DNA of 6,355 nt from Ruminococcus sp. CAG:382 (GTDB taxonomy: Bacteria; Bacillota; Clostridia; Oscillospirales; CAG-382): contig FR892189.1 of the NCBI GenBank assembly GCA_000433115.1, forward strand, positions 50,602 to 56,956, written 5' to 3'. The position numbers were made by a program, and so were the translations under genes. Positions 1 through 5,941 of the stretch are shown here, in pieces (position 1 is the first letter of the stretch; each line of letters starts with the position of its first letter). The notes under the pieces were generated by a model. It was not told the DNA's origin and did not search any database. It was given only the letters and a program-made list of their open reading frames with translations.

Positions 1-672
1 GTTTTCTGTGCTCATTGCCGGCGGTTCAAGAATCATCGCGACGGCACGCTCCGCGTCTGAGGCAGACATATCGTATTCAATAAATTTATCGAGCAGCTTG
101 GATCGCTTTTTGCGGTCTTCGACACGGATCAATGCTCGCGCGTGACGTTCAGTGAGTCCTGCGGTGAGTATTTTTTCGCGTTCATCCGGGGTAAGCCGCA
201 GTAATCTCAGTTTGTTTGCAATGGACGGCTGGCTTATCGAGAACTTTTTTGCAAGCTCGGTCTGAGAAAGACCTGTCATCATCAGCATGTCGTTCAGTGC
301 CGTTGCGATATCGAAAAATGTCAGATCCTCACGAAAGACGTTTTCCGTGAAGGCTATGCATGAGAGGTCGCTTGTCCGGCAATCGTTTATTATGCACGGG
401 ACCTCGCTCAGTCCGGCGTCGATTGCAGCTCTCCAACGGCGTTCTCCGGCGATTATACAGTATTTTTTTGCCGGGATTATCTGACCGTTCACGATTGCCG
501 GAATTTTGCCTTTCGGCGCAATGCAGAGCGGCTGTAAAATGCCGTATTGCTTTATGCTGTCTGTCAGCGCGGCAAGTGAATCGCCGTCGAATGAGGCACG
601 TGACTGCATCGGATTCGGACGTAATTCGCTGACGGGGATGAAAACAACCTTGTTCTTTTTGCTGAGAATCAT
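1..672 (-). CDS. ParB/Noc-family DNA-binding (CTP-switch) protein, 3' end outside the window
   Basis: This gene reads off the left edge; 224 residues are visible and no stop is reached. The N-terminal ParB domain contains the nucleotide-binding motif GERRWRAA (residues 76-83) and a second box, ENVFRED (110-116). A helix-turn-helix follows at about 135-157 (SQTELAKKFSISQPSIANKL), then TERHARALI (174-182), a signature I associate with Noc as much as with Spo0J/ParB. Family members bind parS or NBS DNA, load as CTP-dependent sliding clamps, and act in chromosome segregation (ParB) or nucleoid occlusion (Noc). The C-terminal dimerisation domain is not in the window. The ATG at 672 is chosen because AAGGAAG lies 7 nt upstream; an in-frame ATG at 693 would overlap that site. 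Oddities are a segment of roughly 12-15 extra residues before GERRWRAA (about 54-69) and Phe113 where family members normally have Gln. The family is certain; Noc versus ParB is inference, so no symbol is given. Confidence 0.9.
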   Translation of the reverse strand, partial: MILSKKNKVVFIPVSELRPNPMQSRASFDGDSLAALTDSIKQYGILQPLCIAPKGKIPAIVNGQIIPAKKYCIIAGERRWRAAIDAGLSEVPCIINDCRTSDLSCIAFTENVFREDLTFFDIATALNDMLMMTGLSQTELAKKFSISQPSIANKLRLLRLTPDEREKILTAGLTERHARALIRVEDRKKRSKLLDKFIEYDMSASDAERAVAMILEPPAMSTEN

Positions 673-679
673 AAAAACA

Positions 680-686
680 CTTCCTT
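680..686 (-). promoter_or_regulatory. Ribosome binding site of the ParB/Noc gene
   Basis: AAGGAAG on the minus strand ends 7 nt before the ATG at 672. It decides between two in-frame ATGs: the one at 693 lies just upstream of this site and has only terminator sequence before it, so 672 is the likely start. The site begins only about 8 nt after the T-tract of the preceding terminator. Confidence 0.75.
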
Positions 687-693
687 TTTGCAT

Positions 694-738
694 AAAAAAG
701 ACAATCTGCGTTTGATCTAATAATAACACAGATTGTCT
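694..738 (-). terminator. Intrinsic (Rho-independent) terminator of the nusA-truB operon
   Basis: Read on the minus strand, the arm AGACAATCTGTGTT (738-725) pairs with AACGCAGATTGTCT (712-699). This gives a 14-bp stem with one G-T wobble, a 12-nt loop (724-713) and then a run of six T (699-694, the first of which closes the stem). The hairpin begins 6 nt after the truB stop codon, as expected for the end of the operon. On the plus strand the stem is not followed by a T run, so termination is directional. The stem is rather AT-rich in its lower part. Because the T-tract ends only 21 nt before the ParB/Noc start codon, the hairpin also lies within that gene's leader if transcription starts upstream of it. 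Confidence 0.85.
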
Positions 739-741
739 GTT

Positions 742-770
742 ATTTTATGTTGAAGCAGTGTTGATGAAAA
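742..770 (-). promoter_or_regulatory. Candidate sigma-A promoter for the ParB/Noc gene
   Basis: On the minus strand TTTTCA (770-765, four of six matches to TTGACA) and TAAAAT (747-742, five of six matches to TATAAT) are separated by exactly 17 nt. The -10 overlaps the truB stop codon. A start about 7 nt downstream, near 735, would fall within the first arm of the terminator hairpin and leave a leader of about 63 nt. This is the best promoter-like pair I see before the ParB/Noc gene, but such matches arise by chance and half of it lies in the truB coding region. Confidence 0.3.
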
Positions 771-1668
771 ACAGTCTTTTCTGCCGTACCGATGTAATTT
801 CACCGCGTTTTTCGGCAATTGCAATCGCAAAAAAACCGCCGCTGTCATATAATCTGAAAAGCTCTTCGCATTGCGGTCGGATCCGCAGTTTGCGTATATC
901 GACGGCACAGCCGTTTCGTATGAGGCGTGCGGAAAAGTCATTGATTCTGAACGCGGGAAAAAAATCAATGGCAGCATCGATCGGAGTAACAAGTGATGCG
1001 ATATCTGAGCGCTCCATTTCACGCAGCTGTTCGAGTGTGACGGAAGCATTTATGTCGAATCTGCCGACGCTTGCGCGTTCAAGTTCGCCCATGCAGGCGC
1101 CACAGCCGAGTTTTTTGCCAATATCGGCACAGAGAGTGCGTATATATGTGCCGCGCGAACATCTGACATCAAGCAGGAACTCTCCGCTGTCATTTTCCGT
1201 TACGCTTGCTTCATAAACCGTGACCTTGCGCGGTTCCCGTTCCACGTTTACACCGTCGCGCGCGAGGTTGACGAGCTTGATACCGTCCACCTTGAGAGCC
1301 GAGTACATCGGCGGTACCTGCATATATTCGCCCACAAATGAGGCTACTGCATTCACAACCTCTTCAAAAGAAGGGAGCGCGCCGTTATGCTCATGCAACA
1401 CATTACCGGTAATATCCTCTGTATCGGTCTCCTTGCCGAGAATAAGGACCGCACGGTAATGCTTATCGTGTTCGACAAGGTATTCGCTGATTTTGACTGC
1501 CTCGCCGAGCATTATCGGAAGTACGCCCGTCGCCTGCGGGTCAAGAGTTCCGCAGTGACCGGCTTTTTCGACGCCGCAGATGCGCTTTGCTACTCTGACT
1601 GCGGTCTGGGAGGTTATGCCTTTCGGCTTGTACAGGTTGAGTACACCGTTAATACTTGTTGAATTCAT
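745..1668 (-). CDS. truB: tRNA pseudouridine(55) synthase TruB
   Basis: This 307-residue protein isomerises U55 to pseudouridine in the T-loop of tRNAs. The family N-terminus LYKPKGITS is at residues 12-20. The catalytic-aspartate motif GHCGTLDPQATGVLP is at 37-51 with Asp43 as nucleophile; Cys39 stands where Thr is common. The substrate-binding tyrosine is in HYRA (70-73), and PPMYSALKVDG (119-129) and SRGTYIRTLC (171-180) are further conserved blocks. The region after about residue 235 matches the position of the short C-terminal domain of bacterial TruB. Length is normal for the family. The ATG at 1668 puts the conserved NGVLNLYKPKG block about 7 residues in; the open frame continues upstream, and another ATG at 1680 is possible. 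Neither ATG has a clear Shine-Dalgarno sequence. The start overlaps the end of nrnA by 20 nt, so translation is probably coupled to nrnA. It is the last gene of the operon. Confidence 0.96.
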   Translation of the reverse strand: MNSTSINGVLNLYKPKGITSQTAVRVAKRICGVEKAGHCGTLDPQATGVLPIMLGEAVKISEYLVEHDKHYRAVLILGKETDTEDITGNVLHEHNGALPSFEEVVNAVASFVGEYMQVPPMYSALKVDGIKLVNLARDGVNVEREPRKVTVYEASVTENDSGEFLLDVRCSRGTYIRTLCADIGKKLGCGACMGELERASVGRFDINASVTLEQLREMERSDIASLVTPIDAAIDFFPAFRINDFSARLIRNGCAVDIRKLRIRPQCEELFRLYDSGGFFAIAIAEKRGEITSVRQKRLFFINTAST

Positions 1669-2614
1669 TTGCAAGTTCATCCAGCAACTTTGCTTTTGCG
1701 TCCTCAATGCTTGTGCGGAAACGGCAGCCTGCCGCGTGAACATGTCCGCCGCCGCCGAAAGACGAGGCAAGCGCTGCGACATCATAGTAATCGTTCGAAC
1801 GTAGGGAAACCTTGATCTCGTCGTCTTTGCGACGTATGACCATTGAAACTTCAACGCCGGCGATCTGACGCGGTATCTGATTTATGCAGTCAACGTCGCT
1901 GTCGGCGGCGACTCCATCCGGCATTTTGTCAAGCGATACGACGCACACTTTGCCACCGTAATAAAATTCGAGTGAATTATATGCGAACTGTTCGAGAGCA
2001 ATCTGACTTTTGCTCTTGTTTTCAAAGAGCAGACGGTTTATCTTTGCGAAGTCAATGCCGGTTTTCAAAAGCTTTGCCGCTATGATGTGCGTTTCAGGGC
2101 GCGTCGACGAGTACCTGAAGCATCCGCTGTCCGATGATATAGCGGCGTAGAGCTGATAGGCAATTCCATTGCTTAGCGAAATACCCATGGTGTCGCCAAG
2201 CTGTGCTATAATCTCGCCGGTTGCGGGATAGCTGTCGAAAATCAGGCGCTGTTTGCAGGGGATCGTGTTGATTTTATGGTGGTCGATCGAGAGGTCAAAC
2301 ACCAGTGATTCAAGAACATCCGTCTGCATTCCCCTGAGCATCGGAACGGATGCGATATCCACGCTTACAAGCGTATGCTCACCGTCGGGAAGGATGTTCG
2401 TCACGGAAAGCCCGCTTTCCGTGCTGAGGAAATTCAGTCTTTCCGGAATGGGTTCCGGGTTGAAAACTGTTGCCTTTTTACCGAGCTGTGCAAGCATAAG
2501 CGCAAGTGCGAAGGCGGAACCGAGGGTATCCCCGTCCGCACTTGCGTGAGTGAAAAGTACATAGTTGTCGTGGCTTTTGAGGTATTCGGCGGCTTCGGAG
2601 AAAGTTATGTCCAT
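1649..2614 (-). CDS. nrnA: DHH/DHHA1 bifunctional oligoribonuclease / pAp phosphatase (NrnA-like)
   Basis: The 321-residue protein is of the DHH superfamily. Characterised NrnA enzymes degrade 2-5-nt RNAs from the final steps of RNA decay and dephosphorylate 3'-phosphoadenosine 5'-phosphate (pAp); some homologues act on cyclic dinucleotide breakdown products. Metal-binding motifs are all present: THASADGDTLGS (residues 22-33; His23, Asp27, Asp29), Asp86 in VSVDIAS, the DHH triad at 111-113, and Asp162 in SSDSGCF. The DHHA1 substrate-binding motif GGGGHVHAAG is at 287-296. The first motif has Ala26 where Pro is usual, which should not affect metal ligands. Length is normal. The gene starts 9 nt after the rbfA stop; the nearest Shine-Dalgarno-like AAGGA lies about 14 nt upstream inside the rbfA end, which is a long spacing and suggests coupling. 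The catalytic family is sure; exact substrate preference cannot be read from sequence. Confidence 0.94.
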   Translation of the reverse strand: MDITFSEAAEYLKSHDNYVLFTHASADGDTLGSAFALALMLAQLGKKATVFNPEPIPERLNFLSTESGLSVTNILPDGEHTLVSVDIASVPMLRGMQTDVLESLVFDLSIDHHKINTIPCKQRLIFDSYPATGEIIAQLGDTMGISLSNGIAYQLYAAISSDSGCFRYSSTRPETHIIAAKLLKTGIDFAKINRLLFENKSKSQIALEQFAYNSLEFYYGGKVCVVSLDKMPDGVAADSDVDCINQIPRQIAGVEVSMVIRRKDDEIKVSLRSNDYYDVAALASSFGGGGHVHAAGCRFRTSIEDAKAKLLDELANEFNKY

Positions 2615-2623
2615 GTTAGGTAA

Positions 2624-2962
2624 TCAGTCCTTGATATCTTTGAGAATCTTATTAATTCGAACGGCTTTTTCGCCCGAATCGTCGTGAATGAACACGAGCT
2701 TCGGAGTGAGCCTGAGGTTAAGGCGTTCCGCAAGACAGCAGCGGATATATCCCTTGGCGCTGTCAAGCCCTTTTTTTACCTCGGCGGGGTCACCGTTCAT
2801 GACGCTGAAATACACTTTTGCGACCGACAGATCCTTTGCGACGTCGGCGCCGGTTACCGAAACAAACGAATCGGAGACTCGCGGATCCTTTACATCGCGG
2901 CAGATCTGTGCAAGCTCGCACATGAGCAGCTCGTTGAGCTGTTCCTGTCTGTATCCTGCCAT
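2624..2962 (-). CDS. rbfA: 30S ribosome-binding factor RbfA
   Basis: RbfA is a small single-KH-domain protein that binds immature 30S subunits and helps 16S rRNA 5'-end processing and late assembly, including at low temperature. With the ATG at 2962 it is 112 residues and begins MAGYRQEQLNELL, matching the usual start of the family. Conserved blocks are DPRVSDSFVSVTGADVAKDL, KVYFSV, the KH-type SAKGYIR turn, and the C-terminal FIHDDSGEKAVRINKIL. A TTG at 2974 would add four residues (to 116) but directly abuts the GGAGGAAG site, leaving no spacing, whereas the ATG at 2962 sits 12 nt beyond it. The start is one base after the infB stop, so coupling to IF-2 translation is expected; both products act on the 30S subunit. 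Confidence 0.95.
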   Translation of the reverse strand: MAGYRQEQLNELLMCELAQICRDVKDPRVSDSFVSVTGADVAKDLSVAKVYFSVMNGDPAEVKKGLDSAKGYIRCCLAERLNLRLTPKLVFIHDDSGEKAVRINKILKDIKD

Positions 2963-2963
2963 A

Positions 2964-5330
2964 TTATTTTGCAACTTCCTCCATTATATATGCTTCAAAT
3001 ACGTCGCCGACCTTGATATCGTTGAAACGTTCAAGACCGATACCGCATTCAAATGACTGAGCAACTTCGCGTACATCGTCCTTGAATCGCTTGAGCGAAG
3101 ATATTTTATCTTCGGCGATGATGACGCCGTCACGGATGATGCGTATGAGGGAATTTCTGGTGACCTTACCGTCGGTGACATATGAGCCGGCGATTGTGCC
3201 GACGTTCGGAACGTGAATGGTCTGACGAACCTCGGCTCTGCCTTGTACGACTTCCTTGTATGTGGGTGCCAGCATACCTTTGATTGCCGCTTCGATTTCG
3301 TTTATGCAGTCATAGATGATACGGTATGTGCGTATATCTACCTTGCTCTCTGCAGCTTTATCCATTGCCACTTTGTCGGGACGTACATTGAAGCCGACGA
3401 TGATGGCGTTGGAAGCGGAAGCGAGCATGACGTCGCTTTCGATAATACCGCCGACACCGGTGTGGATGACATTGACCTTGACTTCTTCGTTGGAAATCTT
3501 GAGGAGCGATTGCTTGACAGCTTCGGCAGAACCCTGAACATCGGCTTTTACTATGATATTCAGAGTTTTCATTCCGCTTTCAGCCTGCTTGAAGAAATCA
3601 TCAAGGCTGACCTTCGTTTCGGAGCTGAACTGCTGTTCCTTTGCCGCGTGCTTACGCTGTTCGACAAGCTCTCTTGCCATGCGCTCGTCTTTGACCGCGT
3701 TGAAGATGTCGCCGGCATCCGGTACTTCGGAAAGTCCGGTAATCTCGACAGGCACTGAAGGACCGGCTGAGTTGATGCGTTTACCTTTGTCGTCAGTCAT
3801 TGCTCTGACACGTCCGACAGCTGTACCGGCAATTACCGTATCACCGTTTTTCAGAGTGCCGTTCTGGACAAGTATTGTGGCGACTGCACCTCTGCCCTTA
3901 TCCAGTTTTGCTTCTATAACAACGCCCTTTGCGGGTTTTGAGGGATTGGCCTTAAGCTCCATGACATCGGCGGTCAACGTGATCATTTCAAGCAGCTTGT
4001 CAATGCCGTCGCCGCGCACTGCGGAAACAGGTACGCATATGGTATCTCCGCCCCATTCTTCGGGAAGAAGGTCGTATTTTGTAAGTTCCTGCTTGACTCT
4101 TTCGGGATCTGCGCCGGGCTTATCGATTTTGTTTATTGCAACGATTATAGATACTCCTGCGGCTTTGGCGTGGTTGATTGCTTCGATTGTCTGCGGCATG
4201 ATACCGTCGTCTGCAGCAACGACGAGAACCGCGATATCGGTGATGTTTGCACCTCTCGCACGCATTGCCGTGAAAGCTTCGTGACCGGGGGTGTCAAGGA
4301 ACGTGATATCATGGTCGGCAGCGTGGACGCGGTATGCACCGATGTGCTGTGTTATGCCGCCTGCTTCGCCTTTTGTGACGTTTGTATGACGGATTGCGTC
4401 GAGAAGTGAAGTCTTACCGTGGTCGACGTGACCCATTACAACGACAACGGGCGCTCTTTCGACAAGTTCTTCGGGCTTGTCGGCTTCCTCTGCTTCCGCA
4501 AAGAGCTTATCCTCAATGGAAACGACAACTTCCTTTTCGACTTTTATCTTGAATTCATCGGCGACAAGGTAAGCAGTGTCGAAGTCGACTGTCTGGTTAA
4601 TCGTTGCCATAACGCCCATCGCCATGAGCTTTTTGATAACCTCGCTGGCGGTTATCTTCATACGGCTTGCAAGCTCGGAAACCGTGATTTCGTCGGGTAC
4701 GGTTATGCAAAGCTGAACGGGCTTCGGCTTGTTTTTCTGAGGAACGTTTTTCTGCTTGTCAAAGCCGTCACGTTTATCCTTGTTCTGATAATCGCCGCGA
4801 TTATTCTTCTTCTTTATTTTCTGCTTTGTGTTGCCGTCGAGCTTGTCGGCATCCGGTACGATCGTATCAAGTTTGTCGTCGTATTTGGAGGCGTTTACCG
4901 ATGTTGTACCGCGCGTATCGACAACGCGCACGTCAGCCATTGAACGCTTGCGCTGATTTTGCTGCGTCTGCTTCTGCTGTCCCTGAGTTGAGCCATGCTT
5001 GTCGTTTGACGCCGTCTGTTGATTCTGCTGCTTTTTAGGCTTCATCGCATCGCGCTGTTTCTTGTTTTCGGCTTTGATGCGTTCCTTTTCCTGCTCGTCG
5101 GCTTTGCGCTTCGCCTCCTTCTTGTCGTCATAGACCTTGAAGAACGCCTGAATATCGGTCTGGTTGTTCTGAGTAACATATTCGAATATCACCGAAAGCT
5201 CCGGACTGTCGAGTACGGTCATCGTGCTTTTGACGGCGAATCCGTGAGCGTTCAGCAGGTCAACCAGATCCTTGCCCTTCATATTGAGTTCCTTTGCGAG
5301 GGAATTGATCCTAATCTTTTCTTCTGCCAT
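2964..5330 (-). CDS. infB: Translation initiation factor IF-2
   Basis: IF-2 is the GTPase that brings fMet-tRNA to the 30S subunit and promotes 50S joining. The 788-residue protein has an IF2-N helical module (about 1-55), then a lysine/glutamine/asparagine-rich linker with low complexity (about 68-205). A second IF2-N module follows (about 207-266, PDEITVSELASRMKITASEV). The G domain carries G1 GHVDHGKT (300-307), G2 GGIT (324-327), G3 DTPGH (346-350), G4 NKID (400-403) and G5 SAVRG (436-440). Domain II begins near 465, the linker to domain III is near 555-585, domain III (TLNIIVKADVQGSAEA) is near 589-685, and the fMet-tRNA-binding C-terminal domain is about 690-788. The protein is complete and of normal length for Firmicutes. 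The ATG at 5330 has GGAGG 8 nt upstream and gives the expected MAEEKIRINSLAKEL start. It lies 5 nt after ylxQ and 1 nt before rbfA. Confidence 0.99.
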   Translation of the reverse strand: MAEEKIRINSLAKELNMKGKDLVDLLNAHGFAVKSTMTVLDSPELSVIFEYVTQNNQTDIQAFFKVYDDKKEAKRKADEQEKERIKAENKKQRDAMKPKKQQNQQTASNDKHGSTQGQQKQTQQNQRKRSMADVRVVDTRGTTSVNASKYDDKLDTIVPDADKLDGNTKQKIKKKNNRGDYQNKDKRDGFDKQKNVPQKNKPKPVQLCITVPDEITVSELASRMKITASEVIKKLMAMGVMATINQTVDFDTAYLVADEFKIKVEKEVVVSIEDKLFAEAEEADKPEELVERAPVVVVMGHVDHGKTSLLDAIRHTNVTKGEAGGITQHIGAYRVHAADHDITFLDTPGHEAFTAMRARGANITDIAVLVVAADDGIMPQTIEAINHAKAAGVSIIVAINKIDKPGADPERVKQELTKYDLLPEEWGGDTICVPVSAVRGDGIDKLLEMITLTADVMELKANPSKPAKGVVIEAKLDKGRGAVATILVQNGTLKNGDTVIAGTAVGRVRAMTDDKGKRINSAGPSVPVEITGLSEVPDAGDIFNAVKDERMARELVEQRKHAAKEQQFSSETKVSLDDFFKQAESGMKTLNIIVKADVQGSAEAVKQSLLKISNEEVKVNVIHTGVGGIIESDVMLASASNAIIVGFNVRPDKVAMDKAAESKVDIRTYRIIYDCINEIEAAIKGMLAPTYKEVVQGRAEVRQTIHVPNVGTIAGSYVTDGKVTRNSLIRIIRDGVIIAEDKISSLKRFKDDVREVAQSFECGIGLERFNDIKVGDVFEAYIMEEVAK
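2975..2982 (-). promoter_or_regulatory. Ribosome binding site of rbfA
   Basis: GGAGGAAG lies within the last codons of infB. Its end is 12 nt before the ATG at 2962 and immediately next to the TTG at 2974, which argues for the ATG as start although the spacing is on the long side. Confidence 0.6.
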
Positions 5331-5335
5331 CTGTA

Positions 5336-5647
5336 TTACCTCCGCGGTTGTTCTGTTGCCCGTTGGTACATTGAAGCAAAGCCGTTATCGGTGAAGGCGA
5401 CACAGGCACACGCCGCATTCCCCAATATATTTCCAAGCTCCGCACGGGTGTGATCCGTGACGATGAGCTTCACATTGTATGATGCCGTCTTGTCACGTAT
5501 CAGCTTTGCTGTATTGTCAGAAACGTCGCTTGCTGCGAGAACCGCAACTGCTTTTCCGTTTCTGACTGCTTCGAGCACGTTTTCCGTGCCCGTTGCAAGG
5601 CGTCCGGCTTTCTTCGCCAGACCTATGCACTGTAATGCTTTATCCAA
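5336..5647 (-). CDS. ylxQ: L7Ae/L30e-family ribosomal/RNA-binding protein YlxQ
   Basis: This is a 103-residue single-domain protein of the L7Ae/L30e/S12e/Gadd45 fold, which binds kink-turn-like RNA; the cellular role of YlxQ is not settled. The family's opening is clear: GLAKKAGRLATGTENVLEAVRNGKA (residues 9-33), followed by VLAASDVSDNTAKLI and the TDHTRAELGNILGN block (64-77) that corresponds to the typical helix near the RNA-binding site. Length is normal. The start is TTG at 5647, because no other start lies before the conserved block; it overlaps the ylxR stop region by 8 nt, and a weak GGTG lies about 7 nt upstream, with AAGGA further away. The position between ylxR and infB is the standard one in Firmicutes. 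Confidence 0.92.
   Translation of the reverse strand: MDKALQCIGLAKKAGRLATGTENVLEAVRNGKAVAVLAASDVSDNTAKLIRDKTASYNVKLIVTDHTRAELGNILGNAACACVAFTDNGFASMYQRATEQPRR
5339..5343 (-). promoter_or_regulatory. Ribosome binding site of infB
   Basis: GGAGG is centred on the last sense codons of ylxQ, 8 nt before the infB ATG. It fixes the infB start and is embedded in the upstream gene, so ylxQ translation ends on top of it. Confidence 0.85.
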
Positions 5648-5927
5648 TAGTATTCACCGTTCCTTCGGTGAGCTTTGTTTCAAGCTGATTATATATCTCA
5701 TCGTCGATCTTCGTTTTGAAGGCTTTTTCGAGTCTTCCGCCCTTACGGCATTTTCTGAAGCATTCGACGCTTTTGCAGATATATGCGCCTCGTCCCGCCG
5801 CTTTTCCGGTGGAATCGAAAAACACGTTGCCGTCCTTGTCACGGACGATGCGGAGAAGCGAGCGCTTATCTTTCATTTCGTTGCAGCCCAAACACTTTCT
5901 GAGCGGTTGGCTTTTTGCTGTCGGCAT
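5640..5927 (-). CDS. ylxR: YlxR (DUF448) nucleic-acid-binding protein
   Basis: YlxR is a small basic protein encoded between nusA and infB in most Firmicutes; it has been linked to RNA or DNA binding and, in B. subtilis, to gene regulation and RNase P. The 95 residues contain the family signature: RKCLGC (10-15), SLLRIVRDKDGNVFFD (23-38), and GKAAGRGAYIC (41-51) followed by KSVECFRKCRKGGRLEKAF (52-70). Cys12, Cys15, Cys51 and nearby cysteines are visible, though metal binding cannot be judged. The ATG at 5927 has GGGAGG 7 nt upstream. The gene lies 14 nt after nusA and its stop overlaps the start of ylxQ, so the pair should be translated together. Confidence 0.94.
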   Translation of the reverse strand: MPTAKSQPLRKCLGCNEMKDKRSLLRIVRDKDGNVFFDSTGKAAGRGAYICKSVECFRKCRKGGRLEKAFKTKIDDEIYNQLETKLTEGTVNTIG

Positions 5928-5934
5928 AGCCGCA

Positions 5935-5940
5935 CCTCCC
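5935..5940 (-). promoter_or_regulatory. Ribosome binding site of ylxR
   Basis: GGGAGG fills most of the 14-nt gap between the nusA stop and the ylxR ATG, with 7 nt spacing. It is the strongest Shine-Dalgarno match in the window and fixes the ylxR start. Confidence 0.85.
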
Positions 5941-5941
5941 G

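Noticed and set aside
673..693. ATG at 693 as the start of the ParB/Noc gene
   Set aside because: The Shine-Dalgarno sequence AAGGAAG lies downstream of it and is properly spaced for the ATG at 672.
1014..1027. TTTCACG resembling half of a parS site (TGTTTCACGTGAAACA), of interest because a ParB/Noc gene is nearby
   Set aside because: Only one partial half-site within truB and no palindromic second half; no Noc-binding site (ATTTCCCGGGAAAT) was seen in the window either.
1669..1854. Upstream extension of the truB frame adding 62 residues
   Set aside because: It lies inside nrnA, has no TruB homology, and the conserved TruB N-terminus begins a few residues after the ATG at 1668.
2963..2974. 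TTG at 2974 as the rbfA start
   Set aside because: It directly abuts the GGAGGAAG site with no spacing, and the family N-terminus is matched by the ATG at 2962.
3213..4284. Long plus-strand open frames opposite infB (for example 3213-3758 and 3553-4284)
   Set aside because: They are antisense shadows of the highly conserved IF-2 frame, with no ribosome binding site or recognisable domain.
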